Assembly (NCBI GenBank): GCA_033782935.1
Contig: JAWQEG010002489.1
Coordinates: 1 to 64,000, forward strand
Direction of reading: 5' to 3'
Length of the DNA: 64,000 nucleotides
From: Petrolisthes cinctipes
Taxonomy: Eukaryota; Arthropoda; Malacostraca; Decapoda; Porcellanidae
Shown: in pieces, positions 1-13,395 of the stretch
Numbering within the stretch: position 1 is the first letter of the stretch
Layout: every line of letters begins with the position of its first letter
Notes under the pieces: generated by a model
Told to the model about the DNA's origin: nothing
The model's database searches: none
Seen by the model: only the letters and a program-made list of their open reading frames with translations
Made by a program: the position numbers and the translations under genes

Positions 1-9
1 TCTGTCTCT

Positions 10-1546
10 ATGTCACAAACACACACACACACACACACTCTCTCTCTCTCTCTCTCTCTCTCTTTCGCACACACACACACTCTTTCACACACACACACAC
101 ACTCTCTCTCTCTCTATCTATCTCTCTCTCACACATCCTCTTTCACATTCTCTCTTTCGCACACACTATCTTTCACACACTCTCTATCTCTCACACACTA
201 TTTCACACTCTCTCTTTCTCTCCCTGTATCTATCTATCTATTTCACACACACTCTCTTTCACACACTCTTTCACACACACTCTTTCTCTTTCACACACAC
301 ACTCTCTTTCACTCACTCTCTCTCTCGCACACACTCTTTCACACATTCTTCCTCTTTCACACACTAACTATCTTTCTATCTCTTTCACACACTCTGTCTC
401 TTTCACACTCACTCCCTATTCCTCTCTCTCACACTCTCTCACACACTCTCTCTCTCTCTCTCTCTCTATCTCACACACTCTCCCTCACTCTCATACTCAC
501 ACACTACTATCTTTCTATCTCTCTCTCACACACTCACTCCCTATTCCTCTCTCACACTCACACTTTCTCTCTCTCTCTCTATCTTACACACTCTCACTCA
601 CTCTCACACAGACTCCCTCACTCTCTCTCTTTACCCTATTTCACACATTTTTTCACACTCTCTCACACACACTCTCACACACACACTCTCACACACACTC
701 ACCTCAAAGCAGTGAAGAAATCCGAGTACAGTTCGGGTGAGGCCTCAGTGAACGAACTCTCTCTCTTTCACACACTCTTTTTCGCACACACTCTCTCTCT
801 CACACACTTTCGCACACTCTATCACACATTGTCTCTATCTCTTTCACACACTCTCTATCTTTCTCTCCCCCTATCTATCTCTCTTTCACACACTCTTTCA
901 CACACACTCTCTTTCGCACACATTCTCTCTTTCACACACTTTCGCACACTCTATCACACATTGTCTCTATCTCTTTCTCTCCCCCCTATCTATCTCTCTT
1001 TCGCACACATTCTCTCTTTCGCACACATTCTCTCTTTCGCACACATTCTCTCTTTCGCACACATTCTCTCTTTCGCACACATCTCTCTCATTCTCCACAC
1101 TATCTATCTCTCTTCTCTCTCTTTTACACCACTGCTCTCTATCTTTTTCTCTCCCTATCTATCTCTCTTTCACACACTATCCCTCACTCTCTCACACACT
1201 CACTACTCCCCCCTCTCTCTCACACTCACACACTCTTTTCCACACACTCTCTTTCACACACCCTATTTCTCTATCTTTCTATCTCACACACACTCTTTCT
1301 CTTTCGCACACTCTTTCACACTCTCCCTCTCTTTCGCACACATTATCTTTCACACACTATCTCTCACACACACTCACTCCCTATCTCACACACACACATT
1401 TCCCCCCCCTCTCTCTCTTTACCTATTTCACACATTTTTTCACACTCTCTCTCACACACACTCTCACTCCCTCACTCTCTATCTATCCTCCTCCCTCTCT
1501 CACACACACACACTCTCCCTCACACACACTCTCTCTCTCTCTCTCT

Positions 1547-1617
<71 letters not shown>

Positions 1618-1844
1618 TCTCCCTATTCATCTATCTATCACACACTCCTCCCTCACTCTCACACACACTCACACTCTATATATCTATCAATCTCTCACTA
1701 TTTCACACCCTCCCCCTATCACACACACACTCTCTCTATCTATCCTTCTCTCTCTCTCTCACACACACACACTCTCACACACTCACCTCAAAGCAGAGAA
1801 GAAATCCGAGTAGAGTTCGGGTGAGGCCTCAGTGAACGAACTCT
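10..1844. repeat. (CT)n/(CA)n microsatellite block with a duplicated 60-bp island
   Basis: The stretch is almost entirely CT and CA dinucleotides with short CTAT and TTTCGCACA interruptions. A 604-codon open frame runs through it but encodes only Ser/Leu/His/Thr from the repeats, so I do not call it a gene. Two non-repetitive islands, 701-760 and 1785-1844, are near-identical 60-bp direct copies (starting ACCTCAAAGCAG, ending AACGAACTCT) 1084 bp apart. Confidence 0.95.
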
Positions 1845-2112
1845 CCTGGTCTGGATTTCGACTTTTGATTCTCCAAATCAATTCCAAAATTTTGAGTTTC
1901 TTAAAATTCTGGGTTAGAATTTGACTCCAGCCTTCGAAGTCCGATCTCTGATGTCGATATAGTCACGCAACGTCGATCCAGAAGCCTTGCAATCGGCCCT
2001 GCAATTCTGATTCGTGCATTCGGCCTCTCGTAGTAGCAACAAAATCTCTCGGTCTTCTTGCAGGTGGCTGGCTGTAATTGTGGTCGATGCTCCTCCGCCT
2101 CCTGTACCACTC

Positions 2113-2732
2113 GTGCCGGTGTATTATGCAAAACACAGGACCATGCAGATTCCAGGACGAGAGAGAAAAAGCGATTATAGCGACACCTGTCGGTGCGCAA
2201 GTAAAACGGGAGTGTTCAATATTATTAAATATGCATTTTTAATACATTTCAGCTAATTAATTTAATTATTTAATTAATTTAATTATTATTGTTTTTCAGG
2301 AAAAAAAACGGCTCTTTTATCAAATTAATTACTATAAATGACTAATATAAATAAAAAATAAACATAAAATTAATTTGGTAAAAAAAGCCGTTTTTAAAGA
2401 ATAAAATATTAAAAACAATTAAATTAATTAATTAAAATTTATTTTAAATTACAAAACATAATGCTATTTAACTTTAAAATGTTTATTTTTCTATTTATAT
2501 TAGTCATTTATAGTAATTAATTTGATAAAAGAGCCGTTTTTTTCCTGAAAAACAATAATAATTAAATTAATTAAATAATTAAATTAATTAGCTGAAATGT
2601 ATTAAAAATGCATATTTAATAATATTGAACACTCCTGTTTTACTTGCGCACCGACAGGTGTCGCTATAATCGCCTTTTTCTCTCTCGTCCTGGAATCTGC
2701 ATGGTCCTGCGTTTTGCATAATACACCGGCAC
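2113..2732. mobile_element. Palindromic (foldback/MITE-like) element
   Basis: A nearly perfect inverted repeat: the left arm from 2113 (GTGCCGGTGTATTATGCAAAAC) is matched in reverse complement by the right arm ending at 2732. The arms are roughly 240 bp, and AT-rich centre sequence repeats the AAACGGCTCTTTT motif a third time near 2390. No coding capacity is seen. Its right end abuts the broken NLR-like gene, so it probably inserted into or truncated that gene. I see no clear target duplication. Confidence 0.75.
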
Positions 2733-3700
2733 CCCGACTGACATTTGTCCGAGTTACAGCGCAGCTCCTGTTAATTTTCTTCAATGCCAGGTGGGCTTTA
2801 CTCCCCAATATACCCACTAGGAATTTTAACACATGTTCGTTCTTACTGTAAATGGCGTTAAAAGTGCTTACACTCCCTACATTCGCTCATCAAACCGGCC
2901 TTATCTTTAATCCTATACCCGGAGTCTTTAGTCAGGTGATTTGCCATGTAAAACGAAGCCAGGTACTCCAAAAATATCTTATGAACCCGGTTTCCAAAAT
3001 TTTCTCTGTCCCAGAATATCGCTTTCCAAATCGTTGGCTAAAAACCCCAGATCTAGAATTTCAGTATAGTTTTTTTTTCACGTGTTTGCGTATTTCCAGT
3101 TCGCTGAATCTTGTTTTATCGTTGGTGAGCGCCCTAAAAACACAGCTTCCCGAATGCCAGGAACAGTTCTCGATAGTGTGGTGGGAACTCCTAGGTATTT
3201 TCATTAATAAGATTGGGTTGTGTGTTGTGTGAGTGCGTGTGTGTGTTTCTGGAGGCACCACCACCACACGTGAGAGCGTCGGCGGCCATCGTACCACCAC
3301 CACCATCGTATACACCACCACAGGCATCCATCGTATCCCCCCATCGTACCACCTGACGACGATGACTTCTTAGAATTCCACTTGATCAAACACAGCATAA
3401 TTTTAAACATGACATCTGACAATTTCTGCGGTAACTTTTCCTTCGTTAATCCGTCTTTACCGAATAACATACAGAGCAATACGCAAAATAACGGCCGCTT
3501 AGCCAAGGTACGGTACTTATTATCGTGCTCTATAATTTTCGCGAGGTTCCGACCGTTAAATTCTTCGTTAGCGAGCTTAATTAAAGTATTTAGCGATAAA
3601 TTAGTTCATCTGGTTATCACTGAAGCCTTTGACTACGAGGCGTTGGGCCACTGTCTGTATGGTGTTGGGACGAGCTGTTACCACTACCTGTAGGTGAGAG
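2733..3700 (-). pseudogene. NACHT/NLR-like immune receptor gene, degenerate fragment
   Basis: Reading the minus strand from 3700 down gives, in the right order for a NACHT ATPase module, VVVTARPNTIQTVAQ (sensor-1 TSRP-type motif, about 3690-3645), GFSDNQMN, RPLFCVLLCMLF (end of the helical domain, about 3500-3465), an ELEIRKHVKK..YTEILDLGFL winged-helix-like stretch (about 3100-3045), HKIFLEYLASFYMA (HD2, about 2985-2945) and VLKFLVGILGSKA (about 2830-2790). NLR proteins are cytosolic pattern-sensing or apoptosis-type ATPases. The frame is broken by stops and several shifts, and a (CCA)n/GT microsatellite (3225-3355) interrupts it. Walker A and B are absent because sequence beyond 3700 is microsatellite. 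The downstream end is cut by the palindrome at 2732. No single frame carries this product; the call rests on motif order and is my own recognition. Confidence 0.72.
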
Positions 3701-4070
3701 AGTGAGAGGGTGTGAGAGTGGGTGAGGGGAGTGTAGGGGAGAGGGGGTGGGAGTGGGTGTGTGTGTGTGTGTGTGAATGAGGGAGGGAGGGAGAGAGAGA
3801 GTGTGTGAGATAGAGTGGGGGAGAGAGGGAGGGAGAGAGTGTGGGAGGGAGAATGGGTGTGTGTGTGGGTGAGGGAGTGAGTGTGAGTGTATGTGTGTAT
3901 ATGTGTGTGTATAAGCGACTGTTTGTATGGTGTTGGGCCGAGCTGTTACCACTACCTGTGTATGAGAGTGTGAGAGTGGTGTGAGAGTGTGGCATGGTGT
4001 GGTGAGGGAAGGGGTGTGGTAGTGTGTGTATGTGTGTGTGTATGAGGGTTGGGGAGTGATATTGATTTTA
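3701..4070. repeat. GT/GAGTG-rich minisatellite with a second copy of the NACHT motif block
   Basis: TGAGAG/GTGTGT repeat. At 3913-3957 it holds a second copy of the minus-strand block coding VVVTARPNTIQTVA that also occurs at about 3647-3692, so the edge of the NLR-like fragment and the satellite were duplicated together. Confidence 0.85.
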
Positions 4071-4073
4071 TAC

Positions 4074-4077
<4 letters not shown>

Positions 4078-4123
<46 letters not shown>

Positions 4124-4447
4124 GTATTAATTATATTTACATAATAATATTATTAATAATAATAGTAATAATATTAAAAATAATATTAATAATAATAGTA
4201 GTAATAATAATAATAATAATAAAAATAATAATGATAATAATAACAATAATATATTTATAATAGTAATAATAATAATAAAAATAGTTATAGTAGTAATAAC
4301 ATTAATCATTATAATAATAATAATAATAATAATAGTAATAAGAGTAGTACTAATTATAATATTAATAATATCTACATAATGATAATAATAATAATAGTAA
4401 TAATAATAGTAATAATACTAATAATAATAATAATAATATATTTGTCA

Positions 4448-4499
<52 letters not shown>

Positions 4500-4650
4500 T
4501 CTCTCTCACACACACATACTCTCTCTCACACACACTATCTCTCTCTCTACCTCTCTCACACACTCTCACACACTATCTCTCTCTCTCTCACACACACAAA
4601 TTCAACCAAACCTAATATTATTACTATTACTACCTCTCTCTCTCTCTCTT
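4078..4650. repeat. (AAT)n/(ATT)n then (CT)n/(CA)n microsatellites
   Basis: Trinucleotide AAT repeats run 4078-4450, switch to ATT at 4449-4498, then CT/CA repeats to 4650. The open frames here encode only Ile, Leu, Ser, His and Thr runs and are not genes. Confidence 0.95.
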
Positions 4651-4651
4651 T

Positions 4652-6738
4652 CAGGCCACAACCTGTTGACGTCAACACAATAATACTGACTATAAAGAGT
4701 CTAAATAATACTAACTCTGTTGGCTCGGATGATATCCCACTGAAATTTATGAAGGATGCATTATCTGTAATAGCATTTTATCTAACTTGTATTGTAAATA
4801 CCTCCATAGTCACAGGTGTGTTCCCTATGGCCTGGAAGCATGCAATAGTCATACCAATTTTGAAAAATGGAGATGTTAATAATGCCAACAACTTTCGACC
4901 TGTCTCACTTCTCCCGATTGTATCGAAAGTATTAGAAAAGATTATCGCAAATCAATTAATACATTACTTAGAAGTAAAAAAAACTTTTATCAAATAGTCA
5001 GCATGGATTCAGGCCTGGGTTGTCCACGGAGACTGCTCTCACTATCGTTACAGATGAGATCTATAACAATATGGACCACAGGAAAATATCTCTTCTAACG
5101 CTTTGTGATCTGTCTAAAGCTTTTGACAGTGTTAACCACAAAATTCTTTTAAACAAATGCCTCAAACTCAAGATTGATCCCTTCTGGTTTGAAAACTATC
5201 TAAGTAACAGAACTCAGTCTGTTCGGATTAAAAAATCCATATCAAGTAAACAATCAACTGAGTACAGAGTCCCACAGGGTTCAATCTTGGGTCCTATTTT
5301 ATTTATTATATTTGTTAATGACTTATCTGAATATGTCAAGGATTGCTTAATTGTTCAATACGCTGACGACACTCAATTCTTGCACACTGGTAATGTAAGA
5401 GAACTCGACTGTCTTCTTCGGAAAACTAAAGATACTCTGACAAGCATCAAGGAATATTTTTTAAGAAATGGTTTAATGCTAAATGCCAACAAAACTCAAT
5501 GTATTTTCATTGGTAACAGACAACTTCTGTCACATGTCCCCTCTAACATCACTATCAAGGTACACGGGGAAACTATTATTCCAAGCAATAATGTAAAAAA
5601 CTTAGGTGTGTACATGGATCAATATATGCTGTTTGACAAACATACCAACGAACTAAGTAAAAAGGTTGTTGGCACACTAATGTTCATTAATCGTATAAGT
5701 TCCAACCTCGACAAATCCTCACGAAAAATTTTTGTACAATCTTTAGTGGTCAGTATAATCAATTACTGTATCCGGATATGGGGCACCACAAATAAAACGA
5801 TCATGAACAAAGTCCAAAAACTACAGAATTTCTCAGCTAAGGTAGCCATAGGTGGTGCAAAAAAATACGATCATGCTACGCCCATAATAAAAGAACTAGG
5901 TTGGATAAAAGTAAACGACAAACATGAGTTGGACATGTGCACCATTGTTTTTTAAATTTTAAATTGATTTTATCCTGTTTGGTTTGAGAAATTTTCCACG
6001 ACACATGAATCAACCAACCGTGTAACAAGACAACAACATCGCTTATATGTACCGAAGATTAAAACAGATGCTGGTGCCAGAAGCTTGGATGCCATAGGAC
6101 CCAAAATTTGGAACAATTTACCAAACAATATTACTGATGCTGTTACCTTATCTTCTTTCAAAGGTAGACTTACAAAACTTCTTTTAGATAACATATCAAC
6201 GACATGACAAACCATTGTTTTTAGCATAATGGCACAACTATTTTGGTATGTGATACTTTTACGCCACTTTATATTCTTTTATTGCCATTTGTTCATTTAC
6301 TACTTTATTCTTTTATACGATTTTATACTTTTTTATTACTACTTTTTATCTACTATTTTATACTTTTATACGATTTTATACTTTTTATTACTACTTTTAA
6401 TTTACTATTTTACACTTTCATATGATTTTGTACTCTTACATTACCACTTACTTTTTACTTACTATTTTATACTTTTATACGATTTTATACAATTTTATTC
6501 CTTTTATTTCTAATTTTTTACTCCTTTATATTTTCACACAATTTTACACTCTTGTATTACCACTTTTACTTACTATTTTAGACTTATATGAGATTCTATT
6601 ACTACTTTTTATTTACTGTTTCATATTTTCGTATTAAAATATGTATATATTTATATCTGATTGGAAATGTACCTTATGTATAGAATAACCACTATATCAG
6701 TGGAAATAAAAATATTTGAATTTGAATTTGAATTTGAA
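4652..6738 (+). mobile_element. CR1-like non-LTR retrotransposon, 5'-truncated, frame-shifted
   Basis: Encodes the reverse transcriptase part of a non-LTR retroposon. 4652-4997 gives the N-terminal RT blocks (GSDDIPLKF, NNFRPVSLLPIVSKVLEK); after a frameshift in an A-run near 4990, 5005-5955 continues with QHGFRPGLSTETAL, LCDLSKAFDSVNH, RVPQGSILGPILF and the catalytic YADDTQF. A second shift near 5955 leads to the family-typical C-terminal tail (IGPKIWNNLPNNI, SSFKGRLTKLLL) ending about 6207. The 3' region holds a T-rich minisatellite and finishes with AATAAAAATA and (TTTGAA)n at 6716-6738, a tail style known in CR1-type elements. The endonuclease domain is missing. Non-functional; the clade is an inference from motifs. 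Confidence 0.85.
6229..6640. repeat. T-rich minisatellite in the retroposon 3' region
   Basis: Imperfect tandem units built on TTTTATACTTTTATACGA and TTATTACTACTTTT lie between the RT stop and the (TTTGAA)n tail. No gene is supported; the open frames are low complexity. Confidence 0.85.
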
Positions 6739-6812
6739 CTCTCTCTCGCTCTCTCTCTATTTATATCAATCATTATTACTATTACAACTCTCTCTCTCTC
6801 TCAATTACTATT

Positions 6813-6875
<63 letters not shown>

Positions 6876-6887
6876 AATTACTATTCC

Positions 6888-6948
<61 letters not shown>

Positions 6949-7019
6949 ACTATTCCTACTCTCTTTCACACACTCTCTCTCTCTCTCAATCTATTTATAT
7001 CAATCATTATTACTATTAC

Positions 7020-7059
<40 letters not shown>

Positions 7060-7145
7060 TACTATTCCTACTCTCTTTCACACTCTCTCTCTCTCAAATA
7101 CTATTACTACAACTCTCTCTCTCTCTCTCTACCTCTCTCACACTA

Positions 7146-7197
<52 letters not shown>

Positions 7198-7274
7198 AAT
7201 ATTACTACTACCTCTCTCTCACTCACTCTCTATCTCTCTCTCTCACCTTCTCTTTCTCACAGACACACAATCTC

Positions 7275-7328
<54 letters not shown>

Positions 7329-7339
7329 ATTATTATTGC

Positions 7340-7387
<48 letters not shown>

Positions 7388-7426
7388 CACACACACACTC
7401 TCTATCTCTCTCTCCTACTCACTCTT

Positions 7427-7490
<64 letters not shown>

Positions 7491-7498
7491 TGCTCTTC
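6739..7498. repeat. (CT)n microsatellite with CAATTACTATTCCTA spacers
   Basis: Long CT runs separated by repeated short spacers (CAATTACTATTCCTAC, TATCAATCATTATTACTATTACAA). It begins directly at the (TTTGAA)n tail of the retroposon. The 383-codon frame across it is repeat translation. Confidence 0.95.
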
Positions 7499-8340
7499 TG
7501 AAAATTATTATTAATATTATTATTAATGTTATTTACATTATTATTATTATTTATATTATTATTAATATTATTATTATTATTATCTATACTATTAATATTT
7601 TTATTATTTATTTAAAGATAAAAGCAGTTGTTGTTGTTGTTGTTTTTGAAGAAACATACAAACATACATCATATTATCAGGTTAGTAAAGTGTGTATGTA
7701 TGTATGTATGTGTGTCTGTATGTATATGTGCATATTTTTAAATTTTATATGTGTATGTGTATTTTTTAATTTTATGTGTGTGTATATATGTATGTGTATA
7801 TGTGTATTTTGAATTCTATGTATGTATGTGTGTATATATGTATGTAATTTGTTTGTGTGTTTTTGTATGTATGTATGTGTGTGTGTATATATATTTAGTA
7901 TATGTGTATTTTGAATTCTATGTATGTATGTGTGTATATATGTATGTAATTTGTTTGTGTGTTTTTGTATGTATGTATGTGTGTGTGTATATATATTTAT
8001 TTTTATGTATGTATGTATGTATATGTATGTATGTGTGTGTGTATGTATGTATGCGTGTATTTTGAATTCTATGTATGTATGTGTGTGTGTGCGTATTTTG
8101 TTTTGTGTATGTGTGTATATTTCTGTATATCTGTGTGTGTGTATTTTAATTTTAGATTTTTTTGCAAAATTAATCTAAAAAAATAATTCTTTTTTTTAAA
8201 TAATAATTAATGTAATTAAAATTTTTCAATATTATTATTTATAATATTATTATTATTATTATTACTATTATTATTATTATCATTATTATTATTATTATTA
8301 CTACATTATAAAAATAAATGTATTACTAGAATTTATAATG
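7499..8340. repeat. ATT and GTAT/TGTG microsatellites with a 102-bp duplication
   Basis: ATT repeats (7499-7640 and 8230-8310) flank a GTAT-rich block (7690-8150). Within it, 7801-7897 is repeated at 7903-7999 (period 102), including the non-repeat words GAATTCTATG and TAATTTGTTTGTGTG. No gene. Confidence 0.9.
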
Positions 8341-9235
<895 letters not shown>

Positions 9236-10743
9236 TTCTTTTTTTTTTAGTATAAATTTTTTTTAGTATAAATTTTTTTTAAGTTTAATTTTTTAAAGTA
9301 TCAAGTTTTCAATTTTTTATTATTATTTTTTTTAAGTATTAATTTTTTTTTTAGGATTAAATTTTGTTTTAAGTATTAATTTTTTTAAGTTTCTTATTTT
9401 TTTTTAAGTATTATTATTATTATTTTTCTAAGTATTAATTTTTTTTAAGTATTAATTTTTGTTTAAGTATTATTATCTTTTTAAGTATTATTTTTGTTTT
9501 AGGTATTAATTTTTTTTAATATAAATTTATTTTAAGTATTACATTTTTTTAAGTATTAATTTTTTTTAAGCATTATTTTTTTTTGTATTAATTTTTTTAA
9601 GTATTTCTTTTAAGTATTAAAAAAATTTAAGTAATAATTTTTTTAGGTATTCATTTTTTTTAAGTATAAATTTCATTTTTAAGTATTAATTTTTGTTTAA
9701 GTATGAATATTTTTTTTATTATTAACTTTTTTTTTAAGTATTATTTTTTTTAAGTTTTAATATTTTATTAATTTTTTTTAAGTATTAATTTTTTTTAAGT
9801 ATTAAATTTTTTTTAAGTATTAAATTTGTTTTAAGTAGTAAATTGTTTTTAAGTATTAATTTTTTTTTAAGTATTAATTTTTTGTAAGTTTTAATATTTT
9901 TTTAAGTATTAATTTTTTTAAGTATTATTTTTTTTAGTATTAATATATTTTTTTATTTTTTTGTTTTATTTTTTTATTATTATTATTATTATTATTTTTT
10001 ATTATTATTTTTTTCTAAGTATTAATTTTTTTTTAATATTAGTTTTTGTTTAAGTATTAATTTTATTTTTAAGTATTAATTTTGTTTAAGTATCATTTGT
10101 TTTAAGTATTAATTTTTTTTAATATTAAATTTTTTTTAACTATTAATTTTTTTTAAGTATTAATTTATTTTAAGTATTAATTTTTTTAAGCTAATATTAA
10201 AACAAAACTTAAGTATTCATTTTTTTAAGTATTCATTTTTTTAAGTATTAATTTTATTTTTTAAGTATTAATTTTTTTTAAGTATTATTATTTTATTTTA
10301 AAAATTAAGTTTTTCTTAAGTATTATTTTTTTTAAGTATTAATATTTTATTATATTTTTTAAGTATTAATTTTTTTTAATATTAACTTTTTTTAAGTATT
10401 ATTTTTTTTTTTAAGTATAAATTTTTTTTAAGTATTAATATTTTTAAGTAATATTTTTTTTAGTATAATTTTTTTTTTAGTATAATTTTTTTAAGTATTA
10501 AATTTTTTCTAAGTATAAATTTTTGTTAAGTATAAATTTTTTTTAAGTATAAATTTGTTTAAGTATTATTTTTTTTAAGTAATAATTTTTTTTTTCAGTA
10601 TAAATTTATTTTTTTATTTTTTTTAAGTATGATTTTTTTTAAGTATTAAGTTATTTTTTTAAGTATTAAATTTTTTTTTAGTATACATTTTTTTTAAGTA
10701 TACAAAAATTAATACTTAAAAAAATAATGATACTTAAAAAAAA

Positions 10744-10812
<69 letters not shown>

Positions 10813-10960
10813 TATACTTAAAGAAACATTAAAACTTAAAAAAAAAATTAATACTTAAAAAAATAGTAATACTTATAAAAATTAATACTGAAAAAAAAAA
10901 ATACTTAAAAAAATTAATACTTAAAAAAAATTAATACCTAAAAAAAAAATCATATAATAA
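9236..10960. repeat. TTAAGTATTAATTTTTTT minisatellite with an orientation switch
   Basis: About 80-100 degenerate units of TTAAGTATTAATTTTTTT occupy 9236-10705. From about 10706 to 10960 the units appear as the reverse complement (AAAAAAATTAATACTTAA), separated by an (AAT)n run at 10755-10812. The whole is therefore an unequal palindrome. No genes. Confidence 0.9.
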
Positions 10961-11589
10961 TTAAGGTTTCTTTTATTTTATTTTATTTTATCCACAAATT
11001 TCTATTATGTTATTTTATATTTATACTATATGTATATGTATAAATGTGTGTGTCTGTATGTATGTATAAATGTGTGTGTATTTAGAATTTTGGGTTTTGT
11101 GTATGTATGTATATGTATGATTTTTGGGTATGTATGTATATATTTCTGTGTATGTATGTATATGTATGTATATTTATGTGTGTGTATGCATGTATATATT
11201 TCTGTATGTATGTATATTTATGTGTTTTGAATTTTGTGTATGTATGTATGAATGTGTGTATTTTTGCTATGTATGTATGTATGTATGTATATATATTTCT
11301 GTGTGTATGTATATATGTATTTTGAATAGTATGTATGTATGAATGTATATTAATTTGTGAAAGTGTATGTGTGTACTTTGAATTCTATGTATGTATATAT
11401 GTGTATGTGTGTGTATGTATGTATGTATGTATATGTATGTATGTATATGTATATAATAAAACATATAATCATAAAATATATTAAAAAAACTATTAACTTA
11501 ACAATACATACATAATTATATACATACATACATACATACAAATGTAATTATACAGTATAACTATACTTCAGAATACTTCAATAAATATC

Positions 11590-11683
<94 letters not shown>

Positions 11684-11743
11684 TAATAATAATAAGAATA
11701 AGAATAATAATAATAATAATAATAATACTAATACTAATAATAA

Positions 11744-11791
<48 letters not shown>

Positions 11792-11806
11792 TAATAATAA
11801 AAATAA

Positions 11807-11872
<66 letters not shown>

Positions 11873-12373
11873 TAATAATAAAAATAATAATAATAATAAA
11901 AATAATAATAATAATAAAAGTATTGTTATTTGTTAAAAAATCTCATTATTACATATTTACAATATATTTTTTTAATTAAATAAGAAATAAGTTATTTTGT
12001 TGTATTAGAATAACATAAGGTAATTATTTTGAAGCCAAAAATATCAAATGGAAGAAAAATAATTACAGTAATTACAAAATTTATTATTAAAAAATTATTG
12101 TGATTTATGTTTATTTAGTTAGGAAGAACATTGTTAATAATAGATTAAAGATACTTAGCAATTATTAATAATCTATTTCTTAACCAATGAAGTAGAATAA
12201 AATAAATTATTTATTATTTAATGTTAATATAAAAAATGTATGTATGTATGTATGTGTGTGTGTGTGTGTGTGTATGTGTGTATGTGTGTTTGTATGTATG
12301 TGTGTGTGTGTGTATGTATGTGTGTGTATGTTTGTATGTATGTATGTGTATGTGTATATTTCTGTGTGTGTAT
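10961..12373. repeat. TATG/TGTA and (AAT)n microsatellites, AT-rich
   Basis: TATG-type repeats at 11030-11450 again contain the GAATTCTATGTATGTAT word of the 7.8-kb block; an inverted (CATA)n run is at 11507-11540; (AAT)n with AAA interruptions occupies 11590-11925. 11926-12235 is AT-rich and I see nothing in it. TATG/TGTG repeats at 12237-12373 run up to the Gypsy 5' LTR. Confidence 0.9.
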
Positions 12374-12483
12374 TGTTACGTGTGTCTGAATTATTATCAT
12401 TGATTTATAAGTGTTGCTATCTATTTTTGACAGTGACTGTGGATGTGGTAGTGAGTGTGGTAGCAGAGGCCCCACACCCGGAT
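12374..12483 (+). repeat. Gypsy 5' LTR, first part
   Basis: The first 110 bp match the start of the 3' LTR (28022 onward). It stops at the MULE junction; the last 9 bp, CACCCGGAT (12475-12483), are the left copy of the MULE target duplication. Confidence 0.92.
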
Positions 12484-12962
12484 GCATATTCCTGAAGTAG
12501 GTACTATTATAAACAGGCTCCGCCCCTTGACAGTCAGGCTCCACCTCCTGCAGTATTACCAATAATAATTACAGAAATAACCTTTGAAAAAGCACATGTA
12601 CATGTATGTACGAAGCATACTTGATAAACATTTGTTGTAAACACATATAATAACATTAATACATAAAGCTTCTCCCCTTTTTAATGAACACTGTATAAAA
12701 AGCACATCGTGTAATAAGTTAATAACTGTCTAAGTGAATGGTAACAGTGGGAACCCTTGTCTAGAGTATTATAATTCCGCCTCACAAAATCCAGATAATT
12801 AATTTGAATACATACCATATTTATGTCGTATTTAACTAAAGTGTATCTATTTTTGTATATTGTATGATTTAAAAACAAATGTAAATACTAATGAGGCCAA
12901 GCTAGATATATATAATTACGTTTAAAGTACATTTATCGATTGCAGTACCCATTTTTATTGTG
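12484..12962. repeat. MULE left terminal inverted repeat (479 bp)
   Basis: Reverse complement of the right terminal repeat with only scattered substitutions seen by eye (for example GTACATGTATGTAC against GTAAATGTATGTAC near 12600). The inner boundary is at TTTTATTGTG. A GA-rich run follows at 12967-12996. Confidence 0.92.
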
Positions 12963-13064
12963 TGTGTGAGAGAGAGAGAGAAAGAGAGAGAGAGCGGTGA
13001 ATTTCATTTTTATTGAATATGTTAAGTGCACTAAAAACATTCTTAGACCTTTTTGTTTCATTTT

Positions 13065-13395
13065 TTAATCGAATCTCTGATAAATAAAGGACATTTACCA
13101 GAGGAATGGTGAATAGGGGTTATTGTCCCTCTGTATGAAAATAAAGGTGATGTTAATGATCCACATAACTATAGGGGTATAACTTTGCTAAGCTGTTTAA
13201 GCAAGATATTTACATAAATCTAAAAGAGATTAACAGAATTTTCAGTTAGATACAATATTGTCCATTGAAGCAAGGTTATAGTATCCTTGACCACATAATT
13301 TTAATTAAAAGCATCCTTGACTACTTCCATGGAAGAGGAAAAAATAGGATTTTTTGTTAATTATAGGAAGGCTTCTAACACAGTATAGAGGTTTT
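13065..13395 (+). pseudogene. Non-LTR reverse transcriptase fragment inside the MULE
   Basis: Three-frame reading gives NKGHLPEEW, VIVPLYENKGDVNDPHNYRG and ITLLSCLSKIFT, the N-terminal RT blocks of a non-LTR retroposon, followed by a decayed YSILDHIILIKS-type stretch. It has stops and shifts and ends about 13395, before the catalytic motif. It is an older insertion carried within the MULE, not part of its gene. Confidence 0.7.

Noticed and set aside
10..1824. 604-codon open frame
   Set aside because: It is a translation of CT/CA microsatellite (Ser, Leu, His, Thr only).
6661..7812. 383-codon open frame
   Set aside because: CT, ATT and GTAT repeats without any domain.
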